DNA of 64,000 nucleotides from assembly GCF_041102775.1 (NCBI RefSeq), contig NZ_JBGCUO010000001.1:868001-932000 (forward strand). The letters are read 5' to 3'. The translations under genes and the position numbers were made by a program. Origin of the DNA: Alcanivorax sp. REN37 (lineage in GTDB: Bacteria > Pseudomonadota > Gammaproteobacteria > Pseudomonadales > Alcanivoracaceae). The notes beneath the pieces were generated by a model, which searched no databases, was not told the DNA's origin, and was given only the letters and a program-made list of their open reading frames with translations. Of this stretch, positions 38,899 to 47,627 are shown in pieces (positions within the stretch are counted from its first letter, which is position 1; each line of letters begins with the position of its first letter).

Positions 38899-39149
38899 GG
38901 GACAAGGATTTGGAGCAGTCGGGGTGGCGTCCATGGTAGCGGGGCACTTGCACAGCGACCAGCGGTCGAAACCGTCGTGTGGGGCCAATGGAGGCCAATC
39001 TGGGACAAATGGCGCTGTGCATTGTCACGGCTGTTGTTACAATCCCGCGCCCCGGTCTTCCTGCTTCGCGGAAACAGACCCCCGCGACGCCGCGCGGGGG
39101 CCACCAAACGAACAAGATTCAAAAATAACTTACGCCTTTTAGCAAGGGG
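38899..39149 (+). promoter_or_regulatory. Intergenic region with a candidate promoter for the sialidase-like gene
   Basis: TACAAT at 39038-39043 could be a -10, giving a leader of about 100 nt. The leader holds a GC-rich hairpin (arms CCCCCGCG and CGCGGGGG, 39074-39098). A clear -35 is not seen. Confidence 0.3.
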
Positions 39150-40487
39150 ATGCCGCGGCGCATGGGGCAGGGCAATTTCTGGAAACACTGGGGCATCGGC
39201 GCATTGCTGGTGGCGGGATTCTTCTGTGGGTTGCCGATGCATGTGTGGCAGCCGCTTCCTCTTTATCAGCCAGATCCGGTGGCGGCACTGACGCCGCAGC
39301 CTGGAGATCACTGGCAACTCAGTTTCGCGTCCGACGGCGACACGCTGCAGACCCACGCTTCATCACTGGTTGAATTGCCGGATGGCCGGCTGCGTGGCTT
39401 TTGGTTCGCCGGGTCCCGTGAAGGGGCGGCGGACGTCAGCATCCATTCCGCCGTGTTCGACCCAAACAGTGGCGAGTGGGGGCCGGAGCACGTGCTGCTG
39501 ACCCGTGAACAGGTCAGCCAAGGCTTGGGTCGCCATGTACGCAAGCTCGGCAATGTGGTGCCGACGGTGGATGCCGATGGGCGACTGCGGCTGTACATGG
39601 TGGTGGTCAGCTTTGGCGGCTGGGGTGCCAGCCGGCTGGCGGTGGCGGAGTCCGACGGTGATGGCAGTCAGTGGCGCATCAGCGATGGTCTGGTGACCTC
39701 GCCGTTCCTCAATTTGAGCACGCTGGTGAAGGCGCCGCCGATTCGTTACGCCGATGGCACCATCGGCTTGCCGGTGTATCACGAGTTCATTGGTAAATAC
39801 GGCGAGGTGCTGCGGCTCGATGAGTACAACCGCATCTTGTCTCGCTCGCGCATCGGCAAGCTGCGTGAATCGCTGCAGCCGCTGGTGCTGGTGGACAGTC
39901 CCCAGCAAGCGGTGTCGTTCCTGCGCAATGCGCGTAACAGCCGACCCGGCATCCTGTGGCGCAGTGACACCGACGACGGCGGCGAAAGCTGGACACCGCT
40001 GTTCGATGGTCAATTGCCCAACCCGGGGTCTGCGGTGGGTGGCGTCAGCCTCGGCGACGGCCATTGGCTGCTGGTGGTGAACAACAATGCGGTGGAGCGC
40101 GATGATCTGTACATCATGGAAACCCGCGACCGCGGCCAAAGCTGGTCCTCATTGCAAGCGGTGCATGACGACGCTGGCCTGCGCGATGACGACATCGATG
40201 CCGACAGCTTCCGCGCGCTGGTGATTGACCGCCTCAGCCGTTTCCGTGCCGGGCCAGTGACCGGTGAGCAATACCAGCGCGTGCTCACCGCCACCGAGCA
40301 CAACAACTGCCGCCACGACGGCTGCCGTTCGCAATTCGATTACCCTTATGTGGTGCGCGCCAGTAATGGCGATGTGCACATCCTCTATTCCTGGAAAAAG
40401 ACGTTGATCGCCCACGCTTGGTGGCGCGCCGACGGCCAGGACCCGCTGGCGTCAGCCGCGCGGGTTGCTCACCGGAGTCAGCCGTGA
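39150..40487 (+). CDS. BNR-repeat exo-sialidase-like protein
   Basis: A 445-residue exported or membrane-anchored six-bladed propeller (BNR_2/PF13088 type). It has an N-terminal hydrophobic segment (about 12-32) and Asp-box-like motifs RSDTDDGGESW and ETRDRGQSW. The Arg triad of true sialidases cannot be confirmed by eye. The start at 39150 sits directly after AAGGGG, so ATG 39162 is an alternative. It overlaps the next gene by GTGA. A sodium:solute symporter is convergent downstream. Confidence 0.75.
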   Translation: MPRRMGQGNFWKHWGIGALLVAGFFCGLPMHVWQPLPLYQPDPVAALTPQPGDHWQLSFASDGDTLQTHASSLVELPDGRLRGFWFAGSREGAADVSIHSAVFDPNSGEWGPEHVLLTREQVSQGLGRHVRKLGNVVPTVDADGRLRLYMVVVSFGGWGASRLAVAESDGDGSQWRISDGLVTSPFLNLSTLVKAPPIRYADGTIGLPVYHEFIGKYGEVLRLDEYNRILSRSRIGKLRESLQPLVLVDSPQQAVSFLRNARNSRPGILWRSDTDDGGESWTPLFDGQLPNPGSAVGGVSLGDGHWLLVVNNNAVERDDLYIMETRDRGQSWSSLQAVHDDAGLRDDDIDADSFRALVIDRLSRFRAGPVTGEQYQRVLTATEHNNCRHDGCRSQFDYPYVVRASNGDVHILYSWKKTLIAHAWWRADGQDPLASAARVAHRSQP

Positions 40488-41134
40488 TTACCAATACCTT
40501 GCTTGCATGGCCGTTCGCGTCGTTGATGGCGGGGTTGGTGGTGGCGTCGCTGCTATTGCGGCTGCTGCGCGTGCGTGCGCTGCACGTGGGCGTGCCATTG
40601 GCGATTGTGGTGGTGCTGGCCTCCGTGTTGCCGATGCCGTGGGGATTGGGCATGTGGGTGCGCAGCTACCTGGGCGAATTCAGCCTCACCATGGGTACGC
40701 TGGCGTTGTTGTTCATGCATCAGCGCCTCGGCGGCCGCGCGCAGATCGACGCCGGCCAGTTGCGGGCACTGTGCTGGGCGGTGACGCTCACCGCGCTGTG
40801 GTTCTACCCGATGAGCCTCGGCGCCAGCTACCTTGACCCCTATTCATTGGGCTTCGGTGATTGGCGCTTCAGCCTGGTGTTGCTGGCGCTCGGCCTGCTG
40901 GCCTGGCAGCGCGGTGCCTATGGTCTGTGCCTGCTGTTGGTGTCGGCGCAGCTGGGCTTCGGCCTGCGGGTGATGCCGTCCGACAACCTGTGGGACTACT
41001 TGATCGATCCCTGGTTGCTGTGCTGGTGCGCCGGCTGGTTAGTGCGTGATGCGGTATTGCGCCGCCGTGCCGCCAGCGTCGCCAGTGCGTACGACAGCGT
41101 GAACAACAGCAGATTGCCGAGCAGCCCAACGTAA
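40484..41134 (+). CDS. Multi-pass membrane protein of unknown function
   Basis: 216 residues starting at a GTG that overlaps the sialidase-like stop, so the two are coupled. It has about six hydrophobic helices. The conserved-looking part ends near CWCAGWLVRDAVLRRR; the final ~30 residues (Ser/Asn-rich) come from DNA antisense to the symporter. I do not recognise a family. Tight linkage suggests it serves the sialidase-like protein. Confidence 0.65.
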   Translation: MITNTLLAWPFASLMAGLVVASLLLRLLRVRALHVGVPLAIVVVLASVLPMPWGLGMWVRSYLGEFSLTMGTLALLFMHQRLGGRAQIDAGQLRALCWAVTLTALWFYPMSLGASYLDPYSLGFGDWRFSLVLLALGLLAWQRGAYGLCLLLVSAQLGFGLRVMPSDNLWDYLIDPWLLCWCAGWLVRDAVLRRRAASVASAYDSVNNSRLPSSPT

Positions 41135-42597
41135 TAGAGATCGAATGGCAGCTGCCAGTGGCCGGGTAACCAGCCCTGGCGGCCGGCCAGCATCCACGCG
41201 GTGAACAGCAGGGTGGCACCGATGCCGCACCAGGCCGCTGCCGCGCCGCCGCGCTGAGAACGGATGCCAAGCACATACAGTCCCAGCAAGCCGCCGCCGA
41301 GCAGCGACGTGAGCAGATAGATCACATCCTGCAGCGTGTCGGTGGTGGCGCGCTCCAACAGCAGGGCACCACCGATCATCATCAGTGTCGACACCGACGA
41401 CATCAGCCAGGCGGCCTTCAAATAGTGGCGATCCGATGCATGCGGACGGACCAGCCGCTTGTAGAGGTCGGTCACTGCCACGGTGGAAATGGCGTTGATG
41501 CCGGAGTCCTGCGACGACATCGCCGCCGCCAGCGCCGCCGCCAGCACCAGTCCCACCAGCCCTGACGGCAGATATGTGTTGATGAACCACGGGATCAACG
41601 CCTCGGCCTTGATCTCGCCAGCGAGAATGGCGTCTGGTATGGGCTGCGGCATCACTTGGAACAGGGCCCACAGTGCGGTGCCGAGGAACATGTAGAACGC
41701 CCACAGCGGCAGGCTGGTGGCGACGCATACCCACAGCGCCCGGTGTGCCGCTTGGTCGGAGCGGGCGGCGCAGAAGCGCTGCACCGTGTTCTGGTTGCTG
41801 GTGTATTCCGTTAGCCAGTTGGTCAGTCCCACCAGCAGCAGCATGGTGCCGGTTTTGGTGGTCAGCGACAGGTCCCAGCGCACCGGCTGCGGGTTGCCCT
41901 GCTGCCAGTCGCCGACGCTGAGTTTGTGTGCCGGCCACGCCAGTTCGAACACTTGCATGATGCCGCCGGGCAGCCATTGCAATACCACCACCAAGCACAC
42001 CACACCGCCGAGCATCAGCGTCAGTGTCTGGATCACGTCGGTCCACACCACCGCCTCGATGCCGCCCGCCACGGTGTAGATGCCGACAAACAGGCCGGCG
42101 CAGATAATCGCAGTGGTCGGCGGCAGCCCGATAATCTGCTGCAGCAGCAGTGCCAGCAGCCACAGCACCGTCGCCAGTCGCACCCACTGGGCGATGACGA
42201 ACACCGCAGCGGCATACACCCGTACTGAGGTGCCGAAGCGCTGTTCGAGAAATTCATAGGCGGTGGTGGCGCCGCTGGCGCGGAAGTAGGGCAGCACATA
42301 ACGCGCCGCCCACCATACCGCCAGCGGCAGCATCAGCGTTGGCAGAAACCGCATCCAGTTGCTTTTGAACGCATCCGCCGGATAGGCGAGAAAGGTCACC
42401 GAGCTGATCGAGGTGCCGACCAACGACAATCCCAACGCCCAGCCGGGAAAGCCGCGGCCGCCGAGAAAGTAGCGTTCAGTGGTGCCATTGCCGCGCGAAA
42501 ACCACAGCCCGAGGCCGAATACCAGCAGCAGGTAGCCGCCCAGCACCAGCCAGTCCAAAACACTCAATTGCACGCAGGGATCTCGCAGGCAGGACAC
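40996..42597 (-). CDS. Sodium:solute symporter (SSS family)
   Basis: A 533-residue transporter with about 13-14 helices. SSS signatures are visible: ERYFLGGRGFPGWALGLSLVGTSISSVTFLA, seen as YFLGGRGFPGWALGLS and the TM1 break; TVAGGIEAVVWTDVIQ; and SSQDSGINAISTVAVTDLY (TM8 sodium-site Ser/Thr). The substrate is not readable; the SSS family includes sialic acid, sugar, proline and choline transporters. GTG 42597 or GTG 42573 (VQLSVLDW) may start it. The C-terminus overlaps the convergent gene by 139 bp. Confidence 0.88.
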   Translation of the reverse strand: MSCLRDPCVQLSVLDWLVLGGYLLLVFGLGLWFSRGNGTTERYFLGGRGFPGWALGLSLVGTSISSVTFLAYPADAFKSNWMRFLPTLMLPLAVWWAARYVLPYFRASGATTAYEFLEQRFGTSVRVYAAAVFVIAQWVRLATVLWLLALLLQQIIGLPPTTAIICAGLFVGIYTVAGGIEAVVWTDVIQTLTLMLGGVVCLVVVLQWLPGGIMQVFELAWPAHKLSVGDWQQGNPQPVRWDLSLTTKTGTMLLLVGLTNWLTEYTSNQNTVQRFCAARSDQAAHRALWVCVATSLPLWAFYMFLGTALWALFQVMPQPIPDAILAGEIKAEALIPWFINTYLPSGLVGLVLAAALAAAMSSQDSGINAISTVAVTDLYKRLVRPHASDRHYLKAAWLMSSVSTLMMIGGALLLERATTDTLQDVIYLLTSLLGGGLLGLYVLGIRSQRGGAAAAWCGIGATLLFTAWMLAGRQGWLPGHWQLPFDLYYVGLLGNLLLFTLSYALATLAARRRNTASRTNQPAHQHSNQGSIK

Positions 42598-42608
42598 GCA
42601 GGAAAGGA

Positions 42609-42634
42609 ACGGGCCCGGCCATGGCCGGGCCCGT
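42609..42634 (-). terminator. Perfect GC palindrome after the cold-shock membrane gene
   Basis: A 26-bp perfectly self-complementary sequence (ACGGGCCCGGCC and its complement around CATG) 10 nt past the stop at 42645. Without a U-tract it is only terminator-like. Confidence 0.45.
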
Positions 42635-42644
42635 CGTTATTCAA

Positions 42645-43250
42645 TCAGGACAGGATATAAACCCGCTCGGCTTGCTCGCCGCGCTCGGTGGTGTGGCTGC
42701 GGAAACGCACTTGCATGCCTTGCTGCAGCGCGCGGCGGCCACCGTTGCGTACCGCACGGAAGTGCACGAACACCTCGCGGCCATCAGCAGTGAGGATGAA
42801 GCCGAAGCCTTTGTTGGGGTTGAACCATTTCACTTCGCCTTCTTCGCCGCGCACCATGAACAGCGGCGCGCGCCACGGCAGCAGCGGCAGTGCATAAAGC
42901 GCTACCGGCAAGAAGAACAGCGCCACCAGCCACGGATTGTCGTGGTGACGGAACAGCTCCCAGTGGCTGGCCACAAAGGCGGTCAAGAACGCCAGCAGCG
43001 CCCCATGTACCCACTGGCGGCGGCTCGGCAGCCACAGCGCCAGCGCATTGAGCGCCGACGCTAGCAGCAGGCCGAGGCCAGCCTGGCGGCCAAGGATCGG
43101 AGATAAGGATGGCGCCTCGGAATCCGGCTGCCACGGCGTGCCGAGCAAACCGGCCAGCGCCGCCGGAGACAGCATCAGGGCTAGGCCTCCGACCGCCATC
43201 AGGAATGAGAACATCAAATAAAAGACGACAAGAGACTTGGCAATGGGCAT
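42645..43250 (-). CDS. Membrane protein with a C-terminal cold-shock domain
   Basis: 201 residues. Three to four hydrophobic helices occupy residues ~5-130 and a cold-shock domain about 135-200. EVKWFNPNKGFGFI carries RNP1 and EVFVHFRAV carries RNP2, the single-strand nucleic-acid-binding motifs. The topology puts the CSD at the C-terminus, opposite to CSD-DUF1294 proteins. ATG 43250 (MPIAKSL) is used; no strong SD. The product could tether RNA at the inner membrane (inference). Confidence 0.78.
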   Translation of the reverse strand: MPIAKSLVVFYLMFSFLMAVGGLALMLSPAALAGLLGTPWQPDSEAPSLSPILGRQAGLGLLLASALNALALWLPSRRQWVHGALLAFLTAFVASHWELFRHHDNPWLVALFFLPVALYALPLLPWRAPLFMVRGEEGEVKWFNPNKGFGFILTADGREVFVHFRAVRNGGRRALQQGMQVRFRSHTTERGEQAERVYILS

Positions 43251-43438
43251 GACGAAGCACTGTTTTATTGGCGTTGTTGTAGGAAACAAAAAGCCCCGGT
43301 AAATAAATGAATCAAGTTCATAAAATTTGCTGCATGGACGCCGTGCCATCAGCGAGTCAGGGAAGGGCTGTATTGTAATGAACGCAGCCCCAATTCCTAT
43401 ACCATTCTCGGGCTTGTTGCAAAGACCAAGGAGGCATC

Positions 43439-44497
43439 TTGCCGCACTGTTACCCATTTCTGAGTGATGCTTGGCAGCAGGCGTTACTGGACGCGGCGGT
43501 GGTGGCGCCGCATCCGGCGGCGCCGTGGCAACTGCTGGAAATGCCGCAGCCGCAGGCTTGGTTGCCGCTCTATTGCCGCCACGATTCATCCGGCGAGTAC
43601 GTGTTCGATCAGCTGTGGGCGCAGGCGTCTCAGCGGGCTGGTCTGGCTTATTACCCGAAGCTGGTTACGGCAGTGCCGTACACGCCGGTGGAAGGCCCCC
43701 GCTGGCGCGCGCCGGCGCAGCGTGACGCCGGTGACTGGGTGATGGAACAAGTAGAGCAGGCACTGTCAGCCCGGCAAGCGTCTGGTTGGCACCTGTTGTT
43801 TGCCGAGCCGGCACAGCGCCAGCAGCTGGCCGGCGCGGGACTGATCGAGCGACTCGACTGCCACTTCCGTTGGTACAATCGTGATTATCAGAATTTCGAT
43901 GATTTTCTAGCGGCATTGCAGTCACGAAAAAGAAAAAACATGCGTAAGGAACGCCAGCGTGCCCAGCATGGATTGCAGATCGAACGGGCGGTAGGGGAAC
44001 AGATTCCGGCCACTTGGTGGCAAGCGTTTTATCCCTGCTATGCGCAGACCTATTTCGAGCGCGGGCGCCGCCCTTACTTGTCGCCGCGATTCTTTGATAG
44101 CGTGCAGCAGCGATTAGCGCCGCAGCTGATGATGGTGGCGGCCACCGCGCCGGGGCAGCCGCAGCCGTTGGCTACCGCACTTTACCTGTTTGATGACCAC
44201 GCATTGTACGGCCGCTATTGGGGCGCGCTGGCAGCGCAGGACGCCCTGCACTTCGAGTTGTGTTACTACCAAGGCATCGAGTTTGCCATTGAGCGCGGGT
44301 TACGCAGCTTTGATCCCGGTGTGCAGGGCGAGCACAAGCTGCTGCGCGGCTTCGAGCCGGTGCTCACCGCATCGCTGCATTGGTTGCGGGAACCGCGCTT
44401 GCAGCAAGCGGTGGCGGACTTCTGCGGGCGCGAGGCACAGGCAGTGCGTAACTACCGTGACGACGCCCGTCAGTACTTACCGTTCCGCAGCGAGTGA
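43439..44497 (+). CDS. FemAB/GNAT-like peptidogalycan biosynthesis family protein
   Basis: A 352-residue protein of the PF04339-like family (double GNAT fold). SRKRKNMRKERQRAQHGLQIE and GLRSFDPGVQGEHKLLRGFEPV are the characteristic segments. Members are annotated as N-acyltransferases; the substrate is unknown. It starts at TTG 43439 preceded 4 nt earlier by AAGGAGG, which decides the start. It overlaps the convergent M48 gene by 21 nt. Confidence 0.88.
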   Translation: MPHCYPFLSDAWQQALLDAAVVAPHPAAPWQLLEMPQPQAWLPLYCRHDSSGEYVFDQLWAQASQRAGLAYYPKLVTAVPYTPVEGPRWRAPAQRDAGDWVMEQVEQALSARQASGWHLLFAEPAQRQQLAGAGLIERLDCHFRWYNRDYQNFDDFLAALQSRKRKNMRKERQRAQHGLQIERAVGEQIPATWWQAFYPCYAQTYFERGRRPYLSPRFFDSVQQRLAPQLMMVAATAPGQPQPLATALYLFDDHALYGRYWGALAAQDALHFELCYYQGIEFAIERGLRSFDPGVQGEHKLLRGFEPVLTASLHWLREPRLQQAVADFCGREAQAVRNYRDDARQYLPFRSE

Positions 44498-46378
44498 TGG
44501 GGACGGCAGCAGTGGTGGCATGGGGCATTCCAGCGTGGCGCACACCGCGCGTAGCAGTTCTGCTTCCGGTACTTGCACTTTGCCGTCGGTGAGCACGATG
44601 TCGGCACAGGCTTGCACCAGCGCCTGCTTCAAGCGTGGCGCCAGCAGGTTGAGCCGATTGAGCGCTTCGCCGAGCCATTCCAGCCGGCACACGGTGCGTG
44701 GCCGCAACGTGCTGCCGGCCGGCAGCAACACTCTTCCGCTGCGTTGAAATAAGTGTTCGGCGGCATCGCCGGTGGCGCCGCTGGCGTGCACCAGCACCGA
44801 CAGCAGCAAGGTGAGCTCCGGGCCGACCTCGGCGTAGCGGTGATAAAGCACTGCCTTGCGGCCATCCCGTGGCAGCAATTGGTGGGTGACCAGCTGCAAC
44901 AGCGTGAACTCAAACACACTGAAAGCAGTGTCTTGGCGCAGCAATGAGGTTAGCGCCTGCAGCGTTTGTTGGCGTGCGTCCAGCGACTGTTCGCGCAACG
45001 CCGGTAGCGCCAAATCCACCAGTGGCAGACGCATGCGCGGCCCGAGCGGACGCAGTAGCGGCAGCCAGTGTGCCAGCGCCGCCTGCTGTGGGTGTGCCGC
45101 CAGCATCCCCGCGCCGGCACTGCCGGCATTGGCCACCATCAGGCTCATCAGGATGTCGCGGGCGCTGTCCGCCTCACGCAGGCCGGCGCGCACCGGCGGC
45201 GGGATCATGTCCACCAAGCTTTGGGCGTAGCCGAGGTGAGCCGGCGTCACGGTGCCGACTTGCGCGGCCACGGCCGCGCCGCTGAACGCCATAGCGCTGC
45301 CGGCCGCGGCCAGGTGCGGCTGGGGTTGCTGCGGGTCCGGTGTCGCAGCACGACGCGCCGAAACCCGTGCCCGTGCCAGCCATTGCGGGCCGAGTGCGGC
45401 CAGCCGTTCATCCAGCTCCGGGTGGGTGGCCAGCCAGCGACGATGGGCGGCAAGCGGGTTGCCGAAGCACATATGGCTCATGTCCTCGGCATACACCGAA
45501 CGCAGCTCGGTGCCGGCACCGTTGCGCAGTCGCGTCAGCGCGCCGGCGAGGCCGGCCGGGTTGCGGGTAAATTGCACCGCGCCGGCATCCGCCAGCATCT
45601 CCCGCTGCCGCGAAATCGCCGCCTTGATCAAGCGGCCGAATAGCAGCCCAAGGTAGCCGATCAGTACCAGCAGCAGCCCAACCACCAAGAACAGCGCGCC
45701 GCCGCTGTCCTTGTTGCTGTTGCGGCTGTGGCGCTGGGACGCGGACAGGTGGAAGGCGTTGCGCATTAGGAAGCTGCCGAGCTTGCCCAAGGTCAGGATG
45801 CCGGCCAACAGCGCCACTAAGTGCAGGTTAAGGCGCATGTCGGCGTTGAAAATGTGGCTGAATTCGTGGGCGATCACGCCCTGAAGCTCGTCCCGTGGCA
45901 GTTGTTCCAGTGCGCCACGGGTGACAAACAGGCAGGCGCGGGAGGTCTGGTAACCGGCCACCATGGCATTGATGTGAGGTTCGTTATCGAGCACATACAG
46001 GCGTGGCATTGGCAGGCCGGCGGCAATGGCCATTTCTTCCACCACGTTGATCAACTGGCGCTCCTGCGGTGCATCGGCGCCAGCAGTAACCGCGCGCGCC
46101 TTGAGTAGGCGCGCCAGCCCTTCGCCGCCATCGCGCAGCTGCCACAGCTTGGTCAGTGAGCCAGCGGCCACCACCGCCAGCACGGTCAGACTGGCTACCA
46201 GCGCTGGGCCGTCGCGCAGCCAAGGACCAAGCGGCGGTACCTTGCTGTCTAGGTAGGCGTGCAGCAGGTAGAACCCAGCCACCACCGCCACCATGGTCAG
46301 CAGCACGGCAAGCAGGAAGTAGCCCACTAGCACCAGGCTGCGGCGGCGGGCGCGCGCCTGCTGTTCGAAGAAACTCAT
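44477..46378 (-). CDS. M48-family membrane zinc metalloprotease
   Basis: 633 residues. Two N-terminal helices, zinc site VIAHEFSHIFNADMRL (HEXXH), two more helices, then the third ligand Glu in ISRQREMLADAGAV. This is the HtpX/Ste24 layout. A long C-terminal region (about 330 residues) of helical repeats has no motif I can name. It is 10 nt downstream of lemA; lemA-M48 pairs are widespread and implicated in envelope quality control. Confidence 0.88.
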   Translation of the reverse strand: MSFFEQQARARRRSLVLVGYFLLAVLLTMVAVVAGFYLLHAYLDSKVPPLGPWLRDGPALVASLTVLAVVAAGSLTKLWQLRDGGEGLARLLKARAVTAGADAPQERQLINVVEEMAIAAGLPMPRLYVLDNEPHINAMVAGYQTSRACLFVTRGALEQLPRDELQGVIAHEFSHIFNADMRLNLHLVALLAGILTLGKLGSFLMRNAFHLSASQRHSRNSNKDSGGALFLVVGLLLVLIGYLGLLFGRLIKAAISRQREMLADAGAVQFTRNPAGLAGALTRLRNGAGTELRSVYAEDMSHMCFGNPLAAHRRWLATHPELDERLAALGPQWLARARVSARRAATPDPQQPQPHLAAAGSAMAFSGAAVAAQVGTVTPAHLGYAQSLVDMIPPPVRAGLREADSARDILMSLMVANAGSAGAGMLAAHPQQAALAHWLPLLRPLGPRMRLPLVDLALPALREQSLDARQQTLQALTSLLRQDTAFSVFEFTLLQLVTHQLLPRDGRKAVLYHRYAEVGPELTLLLSVLVHASGATGDAAEHLFQRSGRVLLPAGSTLRPRTVCRLEWLGEALNRLNLLAPRLKQALVQACADIVLTDGKVQVPEAELLRAVCATLECPMPPLLPSPSLAAER

Positions 46379-46388
46379 GCCGAAACGG

Positions 46389-46979
46389 TCAGAAGCTTAC
46401 GCGCGGCGCGCGGCGCGCCTCCGGGGTGTCCAGCGTCAGCGGTTCGGCCGGCGTGAAGCGGCTCTTGAACAGGCCAGCAATGATCGAGTTGGGGAATTGC
46501 TCGCGGTAGGTGTTGTAGAACATTACCGCATCGTTGAACGCCTGGCGGGCGAAGCCGACTCGGTTTTCAGTGGAAGACAGCTCTTCCATCAGCTGGCGGA
46601 TGGACTCGTTGGCGCGCAACTCCGGGTAGTTCTCCACCACGGCATTGAAGTCCATCAACGAACGACGCAGGGCGGTTTCGGCTTGGCCGAGCGCATCGAT
46701 GGCGACGCCATCTTCCGGCGCGCGGCTGGCGCGCTGGCGGGCGCTGTCGGCGCTGTTGCGCGCTTCGGTGATGCGGGTGAGGGTGCCGGCTTCATGCTCC
46801 ATGTAGGCGCGCGCAGTGTCCACCAGGTTGGGAATCAGGTCGTAGCGGCGTTGCAGCTGCACGTCGATCTGCGCAAAGGCGTTGCGAAAGCGGTTGCGCA
46901 GGGTGATCAGGCGGTTGTAAACGCCCACTGACAGCACCAAGGCCAGCAGTAGAACAGCAAGTGTCACGTAGGACGTCAT
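46389..46979 (-). CDS. lemA: LemA family protein
   Basis: 196 residues. One N-terminal membrane helix, then a coiled helical domain with YNRLITLRNRFRNAFAQIDVQLQRRYDLIPNLV, visible as IDVQLQRRYDLIPNLV. YNTYREQFPNSIIA closes the family pattern. It is first in a two-gene operon with the M48 protease. Function is uncertain; probably a scaffold or substrate of the protease. Confidence 0.93.
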   Translation of the reverse strand: MTSYVTLAVLLLALVLSVGVYNRLITLRNRFRNAFAQIDVQLQRRYDLIPNLVDTARAYMEHEAGTLTRITEARNSADSARQRASRAPEDGVAIDALGQAETALRRSLMDFNAVVENYPELRANESIRQLMEELSSTENRVGFARQAFNDAVMFYNTYREQFPNSIIAGLFKSRFTPAEPLTLDTPEARRAPRVSF

Positions 46980-47194
46980 CAGCAGTGTTTCCCTTATCCA
47001 GCGACCCCCAATGGTCAGCCTCCAAGGCTAGCGGAAGCGGCCCCGCCACACCAAGCCTGTGGCACCGAAATGCCGCATGGTTCGCTTGTTAGGACAGCAA
47101 CGGGCCGCGGCCAGCCGGGCCGCCGCGGCGGCGGGGGAATGTGCTATGCTCGCCGCCCGATTAATCACCGCCAACTGTGAGTGGACCCCGAGCC

Positions 47195-47527
47195 ATGACG
47201 CAACCGCGCCAGATCTACAAAGTGATCTTCCTGAATCAAGGGCAGATCTATGAGATCTACGTCAGCAACATCTACCAAAGTGACCTGTACGGGTTCATCG
47301 AGGTGGAGGAGTTCCTGTTCGGCGAGCGTGCCCAGATGGTGGTGGACCCGTCCGAGGAGCGCCTCAAGAACGAGTTCGCTGGCGTGCAGCGCTCGTTCAT
47401 CCCGGTCAATGCGGTGATCCGTATCGACGAAGTGGAAAAAGAGGGCATTGGCAAGATCCTCGACGCCGGCCCCAATGGCAACATCCACGCCTTCCCGATG
47501 CCGATTGGGCCCAATACCCGCAAATAA
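47195..47527 (+). CDS. DUF1820 family protein
   Basis: A 110-residue soluble protein starting MTQPRQIYKVIFLNQGQIYE. The central FGFIEVEEF-like GFIEVEEFLFG and C-terminal PMPIGPNTRK fit DUF1820, a family common in gammaproteobacteria with no assigned role. ATG 47195 is the best start. A TATGCT about 50 nt upstream could be its -10. Confidence 0.88.
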   Translation: MTQPRQIYKVIFLNQGQIYEIYVSNIYQSDLYGFIEVEEFLFGERAQMVVDPSEERLKNEFAGVQRSFIPVNAVIRIDEVEKEGIGKILDAGPNGNIHAFPMPIGPNTRK

Positions 47528-47538
47528 TCCGCTGTGAC

Positions 47539-47560
47539 CGGAAACCGGACTCGGTTTCCG
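47539..47560 (+). terminator. Hairpin after the DUF1820 gene
   Basis: CGGAAACC paired with GGTTTCCG (8 bp) 11 nt past the stop. The following bases (CGCCTTCCCTTC) are only weakly U-rich. Confidence 0.4.
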
Positions 47561-47627
47561 CGCCTTCCCTTCAGCCCCGTGCGCGGCTTTGGAAAGATGT
47601 GCCCCTCGCTTTGTTGTGGGGGACAAC

